From positions 129,801,027 through 129,865,026 of the forward strand of contig NC_079136.1 of assembly GCF_945859705.1 (NCBI RefSeq): 64,000 nt of DNA, read 5' to 3'. This DNA is from Episyrphus balteatus (lineage: Eukaryota > Arthropoda > Insecta > Diptera > Syrphidae). How positions within the stretch are numbered: position 1 is the first letter of the stretch; each line of letters begins with the position of its first letter. Below are positions 34,901 through 49,900 of the stretch, one piece after another. The position numbers and the translations under genes were made by a program. The notes under the pieces were generated by a model. It searched no databases and was not told the origin of the DNA. It saw only the letters and a list, made by a program, of their open reading frames with translations.

Positions 34901-37900
34901 AGATCAAAGAACCAACGAAACCATTATGGCAGAAAGTAAACAATAACAACAACAGCCAAAACAAAATTGATGATCCACGAAAAAATGATGTCTATCCGGA
35001 AAGTGAAACAACAACCATTTCCGTCACCACATTGAGTTCGATTTCTAATACAACAGAACTTCCGATCATTCCAATACAAGAAACAACAATTAATTCATTT
35101 CCGGTAACAACAACACTTAAAACAACAACAACAGAAGAACCAAAAACAACAAAAACTCCACTAATTACAACGACGACAATAGAATCAACTACACCTAGCA
35201 GCACAACAAACATTCCATCAACAATACCAACAACAACAACAACAACGATATCGGAAGAAGAAATTCCAACGACAATTACAGCCACGACAACAACCACCAC
35301 AACCCTTAGACCAAAACCAAAACCAAAACCGAAACCATATCCTCGTTGGGGCACCTGGAGCCAATGGAGTGCATGCTCGCGTACTTGTGGCGGTGGCGTC
35401 ATGTCACAGCAGAGAAAGTGTATTTCAAAGTGAGTTCAATTCTATTTTTGTATCGATATTTTTTTACCCGTCTCGTCTGCATAAATGTCGGATTGGGAAT
35501 GAAAATTGACCGATAATGACCACCCATATGGCACACCCTCTGTTTATCGGTCGTGCGTCGCTTCGGTCTTCACCATCTTTGTGTTCATTGTCGTCGTGCG
35601 TCGTTGCAATTGGTTGGCTTTAGGAATAGGCAATTGGTTTTATGGGCCAGTCACTTGGGTATCTGAAGCTATTAGCAGGTGTCGTTGGACATGCATTGAA
35701 ATTGCATTATAATACCCCCCGACAAAAGTAATGTTCCTTTGAATTAAGAGTGCTTAGCCTAATTTTTGGATAGTGAAGTGCATGGAATTTATGAAGCGTT
35801 TTAAAAGTGAAAAGCGGCATTATAGTTTTTATAGCTTTGAGTTATTAATTTAGCTATAAGTTGTAAGAGTTAATTGGTTAGGATGACAAAAGGGAATTCA
35901 AATAAATTCTTATTTAATGAGCAGAATATAAAGGGGCTATTTAAAGGCTTTCATGAATTTATCCTTACCGAGTTTGAAAAAAGGCCAAAAAGTGAATATT
36001 AAATAACTGGTTAGAAACTGCCAAATTTTAGATTAGATTGTCTCCAATCTTTAGAAAATGTGGACAATCAAACATGAAAAAACTAGTTGGTAAATAGGAT
36101 TGAGACGATAAGGGTTTAATAGATAGCCTTTTTTTTGACGTTACTCACAAGCCTAACAACGAAATCGTTCTATTTTTGTACATAACTTCTCTCGAAATCA
36201 CAGTACACATAAAAAGGTAATACCTTCCGAACTGACATTGGTCGCCAAATTGTCAAAATATGTATGACAATTTGGCGACCAATGTCAGCTACCGAAATTC
36301 TTATTTCTTTAATTACCGACGAAAAACGCACAAAAACCGAAAAACCACGCACACCACTATTTTTTTAACAATTATTCACCATTTTCCGCGATGAAACACG
36401 AAGAAAATTTCTTATTTTTTAATTTATAATTTTTTCAAATGACAAATTTCCTGTTTACTGCGATTGAAATATAAAAATTAAAGGCCGACCTGACAGATTG
36501 GTGCCCATTTTTGACAAACAAATTTTGACAACGTTCGGAAGATATTACCTTATTATGTGTACTGTGTCTCGAAATAACTACATAATAAACTCAAAAACTT
36601 CTTGACAATTTACATATATACATATCAAAATTTGATACAAAATTTGAAAAACTTTCAATAACTTTGTCAGAAATTGTCGACTTCCAGGGATTTTAAAACA
36701 CATGAGTTCCCAATAAAAATTTAAGTTTATACTTTTTTTCACAGAACTAAGAGTGTTCCAAAAAGTTTGTTCTTAAGAGTTTTTCGAACAATTTAAAAGT
36801 TTTGTTACAAATAATTTTAAACAGTGAATTTTCGGGGATGTCCTGATCATTTTAATATTTTAAAGTTTTTGAAAAAGTGTCAAAAAATTTGTCAATTTGG
36901 TTGAAAAAATAGTTTTTTCCAAATAGTTTTTTCTAAAAAAATTATAGTTATTGTACTCCTTTACTATTCTGAGTATAAGGGCTAAAATAATACTTTATCA
37001 ATTAAGTCCACAAGAGTGCCCAAAAAACTTTCCATTTTCTATATCTACCTATAAAATTACATAACTTTGTGCGTCTGTGGCTCTTATAAATAATGTATAA
37101 ATTGGTAGCTCTACTTTGATAGTTAAAAGAAATCCCAATTGGCCGAAGTAAAGGTGGGAATAACTCTGATTCCTTTCACAAAAAGTGTTTCGTTTAACAT
37201 TTTGGCAGTCTTCCAGAACTATCACTGACAAAACCACGTTCGAAGACCTCTCGATTCGACTGTAGTAGCCAAGTTTGCGTCTTTTACCCAAATATTATAA
37301 TATTTTGATCCGGACAAATTGTTTCCACCTAAGTTAAAATATCTAGAGTGTTTCACCTGAAATGATCCCAGATAGAACAGACAACAGTTTTTTTTCTCTT
37401 CCTTTAATGTCCAACGAGTATTTTACTAACAAAATAACAAAACTAACAACAGTAGACATTTTGAATAAAACAAAACGCGTCGCAGATTGCAATGTTAGAT
37501 ATGGCTACGTTTGCAAGGAAAAAGTGAAAGTAACTTAAAGAACGAGCGCACCTTCTTGACCATTTGTAGAGTCTACAATTATTAACTGCATTCTAAATAA
37601 TATTAAGGCGAGTCATAAGGAATCATTTAGTTATAATAGCCTCAGCAATATCTAATAATCTAATCGTCATTCCATCAGCACCTGGTAGGTATTTTAAATG
37701 TAAACACACGCTAAAGCCCTTATAGACTTACTGGTTTAAGATTATTTTTTTAAAATTCTTACCACGTCAAAACAGCTGTTAGCGGCTATTGATTAATGGG
37801 TCCCATGTAACAAGTGAGTGTCATCGCTCCTTTTGTGCTTACATAATTCCAAAGAATGAAGAAGAACAAAAAAAAGAGTCAGTAAAACAAACGCACTGCG

Positions 37901-40900
37901 CCAACTCAAGTCATTCACACAGAAAGACCCGTTTTTCAATAATAACAACTTAGTCCTTTCGTTTCGATAGTAAAATTTTTAAAAAATCGTTTAAAAAGAT
38001 TTATGTTGCATTTGAACTTCCTTTAGTTGCATTAACCTTCGTTTGTAATGTAATGTCAATCGTTAGTGTCACATCAAATGTATATTACCTCATGCAATTC
38101 GTCACACAGCGAAATGGCGTAATAAACATAAATCCAATTGTTCATTTAACTGTCAAAAGTTCTCTCAACACCTTTTGCCCATACCAGCTAGCTGCTGGTG
38201 TCATCACTCGCGCGGTCTGTCAAGCACCCAATACAAACATCTTTATTTCCATTCCACACTCGTGCATCGTCTGTCAGTTCCTAAAATCATAAATTCCATG
38301 CTTAATTTGTTAATTTCAATGCGGCGACACGACTGCCTGTGCATGGCTTACCCCAGTAATGAGTTATTCGTTTTCCTTTGCTCCGTGCCTTATTGCACCT
38401 ACCGCTCCATCCATTTGCCTCAAATTGCATGACGAATTGTGTCAAATTAGATGCGAGGACAAAAAGTAATTAACAATCAAATGATATGACTATAAGGCAA
38501 TATGGCGCCCAACGCAAATCACTTAAATGCGCGGCGAATTCATTTAAAGCGATGCAATGATATGACGGTGAATACCGTTGTTGGATATGTCATCGTGTAA
38601 ACATACTAAACACACGATGAGTCAAACTTTTTGATCTGCAATTTATGTAATTTTGTGATAATTTCAGGCGTCAGACTACAGGCAAACGGTACATTAGCAA
38701 CGACTGCATTGGGGTATATCGGCGTTACCATCTCTGCAATGAGCAAGTAAGTAAACTTTCGGACGTTCTCAATGAAGTTTATTATTTCTAATTAAATTTT
38801 CTCTCTGGAACTTGTATAGGCCTGTCCTTCGACGAATGATGATTTCCGTCAGGAACAATGCTCTGCTTTCGACGATGTTGACTTTCAGGGAAGAAAGTAT
38901 ACGTGGGAGCCGTATATCAAAGGTGAGTTGACAACACGCTGCCAGTGTCCAAAAGTAAAAGAAGTTGATTTGTTTTGTTTTATTTTATTTTGTGCCAACA
39001 GATGACGCTGAATGTGAGTTAAACTGCAAGCCAATGGGAATGAAATATTTTGCCACACTAAATAATAGTGTCATAGATGGCACTGCGTGTTTCCGTCCAG
39101 CTGAGTACTATCGCTCAAACTATCGCGGACGTGCGATATGCGTTGGTGGGATATGTAAGGTAAGTCTTATTGCAGCGCGTTTTTATAAAATTGCCTCAAC
39201 TAAGGTACCTAGATATATGAAGGAGTCTATGATTGATGATAACGTCGTTGATAGGGTTCTTCATTTAGTATATGTGTTTTTATGGTATGCCCAGAGAGAG
39301 AGAGAAAGATCGAAAAACACCAAACTAATTAATGTGTTCTGTGTTTGATTACTCGTTTCTTTTCGTTTTATTTTCATTTCGTGTGTGGAATCAGAAATGA
39401 ATGAAAATCTTTTACAGATCTCCCATGGGAATAAAAGATTCGTTTTTAAAGTGCGTGTCTAAAGAGTTCCGGAGTGTCTGTTACGGTGGTGGTGCTATAT
39501 TATATAGACACGGAAAAGATCTAAGATCTTTTGACCTCACAGTTCACACTTCATTAATTAGACATGGCAAACAATAATGATTTAAGTACAATAATCAATA
39601 ATTTAATGTTTTGTTTATTGTAATGAAAATATTGGAGAATTGAACACCTTAGAACTTTGAGTTTTTTTTTTTTTGAAATTAGGTCGGTGAAATGTTTATA
39701 ACGAACTTTAGGTCACAAGGTGAATGTTTTACACGGAAGAGATACGATTTTTTTTTGATATTGTTTTATGTTTTTATATTCAATTTTACTTGCAAAACCA
39801 ATGAAGAATGTTGTGATCAATAGAAACAATATATCAAGAGTAAATATTAAGTTTTCAATGAAATATGGAGTCCGGCAATTCTTTCTGTGTGGGTGCATAA
39901 AAGACGATTCGCTCCAAACTTCAAGTGTTGCTTTTTTAAGGCTTTTTGAAAAGGAGTTTTTGAAAATACTTTTTGAGGCTCAAAAAGAACGATACGTACT
40001 TTCCTATCATACTTTCTAAAATACTTCTGTAAGAAAAAAAAAAAAAATGAGAAATTACCGAAAAAGTATACGAAAAAATTAAATATTCCAAATTATTGGC
40101 TTTGCTACATGATCTTTTTATTAAAACAAAAGTATCTAAATAAATCAACAGAAAATTACCAACATCTTTCCAAATAATTTTTTTTACGACAAATGACTTT
40201 CACTTAAAAAAAAAAACGTTGAAAAATCCATTCAAAATTTTCAAGTAATACTTATAGTAACAAATAATTGAAACTAATGACCTTGACAATCTCCAAAAAA
40301 AAGATCCTTTTCTTCAATGAATGATGACCATTTCAGTATAAAAAGTTTTCTAAATAACTCATTATTTTTGACAATAAGTTCTATAGCACTCCAAACCAAT
40401 CCTCAAAGAGAGGTTCTCTTAAAGATCATCTGTTCTTATTTTAAATAGATCGATATGATTTCTGTATCTAAACATCTTTTCAACCTATACATGCTGCAAC
40501 ATAAAGTCTCAGTAAATTAACTCAAAAAAAAAAAAAAAAAAAAAAAAAAATAACACCCACATCCATCTAAAGCTTAGTGAAAAGAAAACTTTAACATCTA
40601 TTCTCGAATCACATTAGATCGTATCGATCTTTTAACATTATTTTTGGCATACTTTTAGGCTTTTCATAAAAATAAACCAAAACTAAAAAAATCCACACCC
40701 ACTTGATAAAGAAACTGAGAGCTTATAATTTTAATTTTAAATTTGAATACCAAAAAAGCACAATTAAAGCTTTTGAAAACTTTACTCGCACATGTTCACT
40801 CATCAAAAGCAAATGAAAAAAAAAAAAAATATTATAAATGATCTTACTAACCTAATGTAACCGAATGAACCCCAAACTTCCGATGCAGTATACTCGTATG

Positions 40901-43900
40901 TGAGCCACAAAGTCTGATATCTGAGAGTGTGATCATTATTTCATTTATATTTCTAGAGATCTAGACAAATTTAGTTCTTAAAGAACACAACAACTGATAC
41001 TTCCCAGATGAGATATACTTCTTCAAAAACCAGGAAGTTCTTCTCTATATACATTTTAAACCTCTCCAACTTAATTAATAAAAGATGTTTCATTGTAACA
41101 AAAACAAAACAAAATCATGTTTAAATTAGTTGGCAATGTTTTTTGAATTGTGAAGTGCAATGGGATGCGAAAAATACAAAACTTGGTCAGTTCTTTTTAA
41201 AAGTGAACCAGAAATTCGTAACAAACACTCGATAATGTGACAGATAAAGTAACCAGAATCGATCTTTAATCATGTCAAGTTGACTTGATCACTTGCGTAT
41301 TACCTATTTTTTGTGGTCTGCTGTTCAACTGTCATCAATCGGAACAGCAACTAAATTGAGTATGCAAAAAAGTATATGTACTTGGGGATAAGGGTGCATC
41401 GTATTTCACGTTACGCGTTTTGCGTGCGTAATGTGGGCCAAATATTTCTTCCTCGCCACAGAACAACCACAACAGTCACGTCACTTTTTTGACAGACACG
41501 CATTCATTGGGCCCAGGCGGTAGAATAAGTTGAATGGTCGCCAGAAACTACAGTGGGATAGGTTATATGAAAAATTTGAACAAGCAGATGGGAAAAAGTT
41601 GTTTCTGTCAGATTTCATGAAATTGTCGTTCATTGGAGTGCTGATCAAATGTTTTGATGGCCGAAGAAATGTATTAATGAATGTGTTTTTATCTGTTCCA
41701 TCATAACTTTTAAACTACTAATCATATGGCATTATTAGGGTTTTCGAATTATGCGCGTTATATATATAAATATAAAGTGAGTTCACTACTGTACCGGTAC
41801 CGGTGACCACGCTCATTGCAATTTGAAGCGAAACGTTCGGGGTGAGTACAGTAGTGAACTTACTTTATATTTATATATATAACGCGGATAATCCGAAAAC
41901 CCTAATAATGTCATGTGTTAACAACCGCGAAAACCTTAAAAGTTATACTAATCATAGTTTGACAAAAAATGTATCGTTGAAAGCGTGTTGCTTGCTTGCT
42001 GGTTATAGGCTCTAAAGTGTTACATTGAATTAATTTGGCACCCTTGCTGGAAGGTCATGAAATGGAAAAAAATGAATTGTCTATTTACACAAATTTCGGA
42101 CATAACCCCACATGAATTAAGTCGCAAAGTCATTTAACGTTTCCATCATATTTTTTACTGATTTAGTTTACTGCTGAGATTATTTCATCCCACTGTCTTC
42201 TTTGGTGTATGACACACTAATAATTCACTTTCAGGAGTGGGGCACATATCAACGCAGTGCGGTGCGTTGTATATTGCGTGCAGTGCGGCTACCCTTTGGG
42301 CAATTTGATACGATTGCGATCCTTCGATCTAATAAAAAACATAAAACAGTGATCTTTAAGTGTTTGATCATTCTAATGCTGGTTATAGCCGATAGCCTAT
42401 CTCTAGTAGTTCTCGATTCACCTCAATATTGATTGAGTGGCGGTAATTACTTAATTGCTGTGGTTGTTGTGCAGTTGCACTTGCGTTCCGTCCAGCATCC
42501 GAAGATTTGCCACCAATTCGAAATCGAGAGTAAAATTCGAATCGAATCGACTGCGGCGGGATTATGACGTGATATTAATTCAAGGAAGTTACTCCATTGT
42601 AGTAGATATAATGTCGGTCGACGCGACGCACATTATTGTGTGTGCGGTTCGCGGTAAGTGTCTTTCATATAATTTGTTTGGTGATGGTGATGCTGCTGAC
42701 GGCTGCGGTATGGTGTAATTAATTAATCAAGCAGAATGTTTAATTCCACATCCGTATATCAATTTGTTGTAATATCTCCCTCTGTATTTCACTTTGGGAA
42801 ACCAAACAGATTGAAAATCTGGGACATCATCAGTTTAAGTTAACCACCAGCAGCATCCCATATCTTTTCATCATCAGTCATTCTAAAGATCGATCGTGAG
42901 GGTGTCCGTAATTAATTACGAAAGTGTTTTTTTTTCCGACCCCATATTGCAGAGTTCTCGCTAGATTGATGGATGATGCGCGATTGATGTGGTTTGATGG
43001 GTGTTTTGATCGTTTAAACGACAATTGATTAGGTGACAATTTAATAATAAAATTGAAAGTGATACACGATCTCGCCGATAAGAGTGTCAAAAAGGTTGCG
43101 TGTAAATTTGATCGGTGGGTAATTATAAAAAAAAACGTTCAGTTTTATTAATATTTATTTGGGAAACATTACGTCAAGATTGGATGCGGTGAATTGACAA
43201 CCCCAATTGTCAATAGATTGATGCCAATTATTACTAATGTGTCTGCGGTATTTGGTATGATGAATAGAGGTTTGGACCTGGTCGATTTGTATGATTGAAA
43301 TAATTCTTCTATTACTGGAATCAAAGGGCGATACTGATACAATGATTAATTGTTTTTTGATCGTTCAGTTTGGTCTTGTAAAGTGCTTACGGCGGTATTC
43401 ATTCATTTGTACTGGTAAAGAATTGTGAGAAATATTTGAATAAGAGGAAGGATGCCAAGGGCTAAATTTTTTCCGTTTGTGTTTTTTTGTAATATTAAAT
43501 TTACAAAAGAGATTGATGTCAAACAAACTGTCACATTGTAATCATTTTTTTTGTATTTTATGATCGGTATCGATTTCAATGTAAAAACTGGGTGGGCCTA
43601 CAATTAAATGATGGCTTTACTTGTGTAACTTTTAAATTTCTTTCATTTCATTTTTAAGAAAGTTACAAGAACTTGTTTTTATAGGTACAGTAATGATCAT
43701 GAATAAGATAGGTATTCAATTCTTGTTAAAGTCTTAACGTGATTGGAAAACATTTTTCTTTCAGATAATTTTACAAAAAAAAGCTCTGAGTGAACAATTT
43801 AAAACCCAACAGTTAAAAAAAAAAAAAACAATGGAGAATACAGATATCAGAAATTGGCTTTTAAAGATAAAAATGAAAAATCTGATTCTGCGGTCCTGAA

Positions 43901-46900
43901 TAAATTTTTGAATAAGCGACTGTAATTGTCTTCTTTTTATCAAATTTTTTAAATTTTATAATTCACATCTTCGATTTACATAATATTATATGTAGCTTCT
44001 ACAATAATGTTGTTACTTTAAATCGGCAGCTACAATACTGTACATAGGCTGACAAATTGAATACAAAAGATTTCATATATTTGTTGGTGATGCTACAGTT
44101 CCAATTCAGTTATATAAATTCAGTAATATAAAAAACAGAGTAAATCTTAAAGTGGCGGAAAAAGCTCGATATAATTTATAAATTGGAATAAGAAACTGAT
44201 ATGGGATTGGAATTTTTGGACATTGGAATAAGAAACTGCTTTTAAAAATTCTACTTTACATAATTTTTCAAACAAAATTAAAAAGCGAGCGCAGAATTTT
44301 GAAAGACAAAAATAGAAAAAAAGCTGAATTTTGAAAATCAGAATTTTGAAGTCAGGATTTGTTGGGATATGTTTGGGCAGATTCTCCTAAGATTTTGCCG
44401 GGTAGTCAAACTCTTTGGTTGGATTTTGAGTTGAATTCTTCTAACAAACAAACGTAGTTTTGTCTGTGTAGTGTGCCTGTACGCAAATAAATTCGAATCA
44501 AATTTTTCTCGAATTCTAGTACTTCTCCAGAAGCACTCTTCACGGCAATCTGCGAATTTTACCAGTGTTCATTTAACTTTATTTCCTCCAGTTTAACGAT
44601 AGTTTTTGGGAATTTCTAATTCTCATTGCAACATATTGCAACAGTTAACGAAACATGTCTTTTTCTTTGGGACGAAAGTCATTAAACACACGAGTCGACA
44701 CCAAACAGTTGCCAGCAAAAAATTACATTTAATTGTTCTCACCTAGATAACAAATGAAATACTCATACTTACTTTTTAAAAAAATTTGTTTTATTTAATT
44801 ATTGCAATTTACATATCTACTTCACACATTCCCAATCCCCAAAGCAACAAAACAAAAAAAAAAAAACCGATTGCAACATGCATCTTGTGTCTCTATTCAA
44901 TTTCGACGCTCCACCTCCACAGCAGCTTTCCACGGATCACTTCGAAGAGTAAAAAATTATTGGCAAAGATAAGAAATTCATTTGGGTGTAGGTACTCCCG
45001 CACTTCTTGAGGTTTTTTGCATTCGGTCTTCTTTTCTTGTTTTTTTTTTACTAGCGAGCATGCGTGGGGGATTCACTCGTCCAGAGGTGTCCATTGATAT
45101 CGAAAGGAATAAATAAGATGTTACTCTGACGCGCATCTAGACATTTAAGAAGTTTTGCGATTGGATTCAGAAGTTTATTGAGGTAGAAAAATGTATGTCA
45201 GTTGGAGAAATGAATGTGAGCTTCTTTAGAAGATTTCTTGTTTCAAAATTTCAAATATGCAAATAAAAATACAATTAGCGAGTGTTACTTTGCAAAGGCT
45301 TATTTAGGATAAGAAAAAAAGTGAAGTGTTTGAAAATAAATTTAGCTAAGATGAAATATTGCGCAACTTCATAAACTGGACATTTCTTCAAAAAGGCAAA
45401 TAGAGAACTTTGTTGAGGATTTTGATTTTTATTGTTTAAATTAAAATGTACTTAGCTGATGATGATACTTTTTGAAGACAAAATTGTCAAGATGTTTCCT
45501 TAACAACCCTCCTTCCTATTTATTTTTTTTTCTATCTTACTCTTAATTAATGATGTTTGATTTATTTTTGTAAAAAGAAAAAAAAAATCATCCATCCAAC
45601 CCGATGAGTAATTTGATTCGAAAAAATGATAAAAAAATTGTTTCTCAATTTAATTTTTTGCAACATGATGAAATCATGTTTGTAAAATGTAAAACATGTG
45701 TTGACGGTTAACGAGGCGAAAGGGGGTCGTCTGTATGGCGGCGACCGACGTACGACACGCGGTATATAGTAGCCGTAGCCGGCAGCCACCATCTTCCAAT
45801 GAATCATTTTCTTAAATCGATCTGGTTTCTGGAATCAAAAATTTTATTATACAGATGAGCAATTTATTAGCACACATGAAGAGCTTTTGGTAGTTTTCTG
45901 TAGATTCAATATCTTTGATAAGACATTTTTGTTAGATGATACAGTAAAAGTTCTCTTTGCGGTCCAGTGATTGGAAATCAATAATCGTTTTGGGCCTTTT
46001 TTTTAATGAAATATTTGAATGTTCTGCGTTAAATTTGTATCAAAAGGATTTGTGACAATTTTGCCAAAAAGTCTAAAATAGGATCAATTTTTTAACTTAA
46101 AAAAAAAGTAATTTTTAAGGAATCCAAAAATATTCTTCTATCCTTGATGTAGTTTTAAGTACATTACTCATTAAAATTTGCGCTTAACACCTTAACATCT
46201 TTTTCCATATTTTAAGGTATCGATATCTTCCATTTCGCATGCTTTATATTGTCCAAATTACCCTCTCCTTTGGCAGTCCTTATTACCCGCAACACATAGT
46301 TCGAAATTAAAATTACTTCTAAGTACTGCGTAGAACTCAAAACGAAACACGCAAAGAAGTCACAACAGCATTCCGAATTGTGATTTTAGGAAAGTTTCTT
46401 CTTCATCTTCAAAACCAACTGTTAAAGATTAGTGACTGTGATTACCAACATTTCTAGCAAAATGCATAAAATATCCGTTGTGCTGCGGTATTCCATACAC
46501 TTAAAATGCTAAATATACAAAAAAGTACAACTTTAACCTTCCTTCTTTTGAAGGTATGCCATTAAGACGTACGTGGAGGAAGTGCCCTCATTTTGCTGGT
46601 ACTAAACTTCGAGACATTCCAAGCGCTAATGAAAGGGTGTTGAAGTGATACATTTTTAATTCAAAGTGCGTTTTGCATTAATCAAGCTGAAATTGGGCAC
46701 CAAGGTAATACCTTAGAAATGTTGAAACCAAAAGTAATAGTTATCACCTTCATTTATAACGCTGATAAAAAAGAATATCAAACAATTATACCCTTTTAAT
46801 AAGGAGTTCATTTTTTTCCTATTTCACAAAAAGAAAATCTTTAATAGGAGAACCTACTGTCTAGGTAGGTACATAAGTTCATCTTACTCCCGAAAAAAAT

Positions 46901-49900
46901 AAAATGAAAAAAAAAAAAAAAACAAATAGTCAACAATTTGTTTATCTACATTCAAAATATCACAACTTCAACAATAAACAACAAAAAAACATCACATATC
47001 ATCAACATCCATTCAGCACCATATCCATCCAGCAACATACATATAACCTCCAGCTCCATTAAAACAAAAAATCACCTCTCCTCCGTTAGAACTCTATAGA
47101 AGACTCGCACTCGCTACACTTCTATCTCTAGAATATTTGTCTTCTTCCAAGCATTTTATATCTCTGTAGCTCAACTCGAGCGATATTCGGCAGAGGAATA
47201 GTGAATACCGTGAGATATACACACAATCCACAACGGTGGTCGTAACAAAACCAAACCGTCCATTGGACCCATTCGCCAGTCTAAGGCAAAGTGTTCACCA
47301 AGTCGAATCGATCGGTATTATTTTCTCCAACGAGTCGTTGAAATAAATTAAAATCAGATCACTTATACGTTGTTGGTGCTTTGACGATCGGCTTGTTATT
47401 TTTTCCTATTTTAAGTGATCTTCTCCGATTGTAATAGAATTTTTGGAATTTGCAATTTTTTTGTTGCGATTGCGGACAAGTTTGAAAAGAAGTGCGTTCA
47501 TTTCAGGAACGGATGTTATCGACTTTTTAATTTCCCTTTTTTGTTGTTGTCTGCAAGAGATCCCCTGTAAGATCGTTTGTTAATGAACTTTTTGTGTGCC
47601 AAAAGGGAATTGAAGCAAGAAGGTGTCAGTGGATGATAATCCAAAAGTATTAATTAAATTTGGTAATCATTTGTTTTGTCATTCAAACTTGTAAGGGTTT
47701 CGAAGTTTTATCCAGGAAAGTGATATATATTAGGGTAGATAATGGCTAGAAACGATCTTTAATAGGGATTAAGATAAGTGAGTCAACAAGGAGAGAAAAA
47801 AAGTTATGTTGAAAAAAGTGATGTTAAGTTAAAAAAAAAAAAAATCCCAAGCCATGAGAAAAGTGTATCTACATAATTTCATTAGCAGTACTTACATAAG
47901 GATGTCACATTGCTACCAATTTTAAGAACATTTGTTCAAGCATTAAGTTTAGAAAGCAACCTTTCACAGATGATCCTTCGATAAAGACTGAGTAGACTGG
48001 CTTTTATAGAGCATACGGGCTTGAAAGTTGCTCAAGAAAAAAAAAGAAAGTAAATTAACATTAAAACTTACAAAATATCGGTAAATTACAGGAAGCTTTG
48101 AAAACCTTACAAGTGGACCATGAAGATATTGAGAGTAGTGATTTACTTATGTGATACTGTTTTTTGACTTGTCTTGGAATGGAACGACACCTCATGAAGA
48201 AGCAAGGCCTTGTGACTAACAACATTGCAAGAATGGAAGGGACCTACAAATAACTTTTTCATGACAATGATACTCTTGTAGGCTTTGTCAATTTTTTCGC
48301 AAGAGGCAGTACCATTGAAAAAAAAAATGTTTTTTGGTTGAGGAGGCTGGGATACGAACACAGATCCTTGGTGTCGTTGTCCATAATTTTTTTGAACTTT
48401 TTGTTATTTAAATTATTTTGGGACTTAAATCTCGACACAAAATATTCGCAGAATCCCTGTACATTAAAGATAAAATTGTTATGGTTGTGTTCATATAATT
48501 TTGTTTTGGTTCTATCGAAACAGATCTCGCACTTGAAATATCTTTCCAAACTGTACAAACTGTCACAATTATTGACAAGTGTGTTAACAGTGAATAATCA
48601 AATATTTTTTTATTATCAAATTTCTCATTGACAACTCATCTGATTTTGATTGTAAACATCACAAGTGGTTATAAGTAGCATAGCTACGACGTTAATTAAC
48701 CAATTACCAAGCATCTTCATTACTTAACCACTTAAGTCTTAAATCATAAGCATGCTTAGTGCTTACTCTTGTAAGTAGGATTTCGTGCATTTTATTTTAA
48801 AAAGCCAACAAATGCGGTAATAATAATGATTAAACCATAGATAATAATTATTCAGGTCCATTAAGTCAAAGTCATAAAAAATTACGAGCAAAATAATAAT
48901 AAACATAAAACTAAATGCATTTTAATATTTCCTAATCAGAATCTGAGAAAAAAATAAATACTTTTTTTTTGCTTGCAATGAAATCATTTCTAAAAATATT
49001 TATGTATAGTATGAAAAAAAAAAAAAACAAATAAACATAAATATTTTGATATGAAAATGTCAAGTTCAATGTTTAATTAGTAATAGGGTTATCCTTATTT
49101 TATTTTTTTTTTCAAACCTACATAACAGTGGAACAAAGTGGATAGTTATGCTAGCCAATATTTGGAAAAGGATATTCAAAGATACTAAAAGATCCAGACA
49201 GATATCTAGGATGTTTAATTAGTAATAGGGTTATCCTTATTTTATTTTTTTTTTCAAACCTACATAACAGTGGAACAAAGTGGATAGTTATGCTAGCCAA
49301 TATTTGGAAAAGGATATTCAAAGATACTAAAAGATCCAGACAGATATCTAGGATTACTAAGAAACTAATTTGTTATATTTGATATTATTTATGAATTATT
49401 CTTCCCAAACACAACAAACAATTTATGACACCTTCAGCACGTTTTGCCTTAAGACCTTAAATTGTTATTAGATAAAAATGTTTAACTTTTTTTTTTTGAA
49501 GTAAATACATAAACTAAAGTCAATGCTTTAACATTCCTAAGCATAAAATCATAAAAATCACTTTGAACGTGATAAGAATTTGGCAATTATTTAAAAATGA
49601 ATTATGACAAATGAAATACTCGCATTTACTTAACCTTTATCTCATATTCACACGAGACAGCCTGAGAAGAAATTTTGCGACAAATTGCCTAATTAGTTGA
49701 AGTTTCAAAAAAAAAAAAAAAAACTTTATGGTTTGGGATGGGTCATCACACTCATCAGTCATCATCACACGTCAAATATAATTAAACATTGAACTTCATA
49801 TTCAAATTTCCTATATTTTAAGTGTCATTATTTAATTTTTTAAGGTTTTCTTTATTTATTTGTTTCCTTATCAATTTTTTTGTTTTTGTGTTGATTTCAA

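Noticed and set aside
34992..35402. 136-codon - strand ORF rich in Val/Gly
   Set aside because: Antisense shadow of the Thr-rich coding exon of copy 2; its composition is the complement of ACA/ACT repeats.
42202..42718. Two adjacent + strand ORFs in a GC-richer stretch
   Set aside because: No start context, splice logic or domain; they do not fit between the Cys-rich and spacer exons in phase or content.
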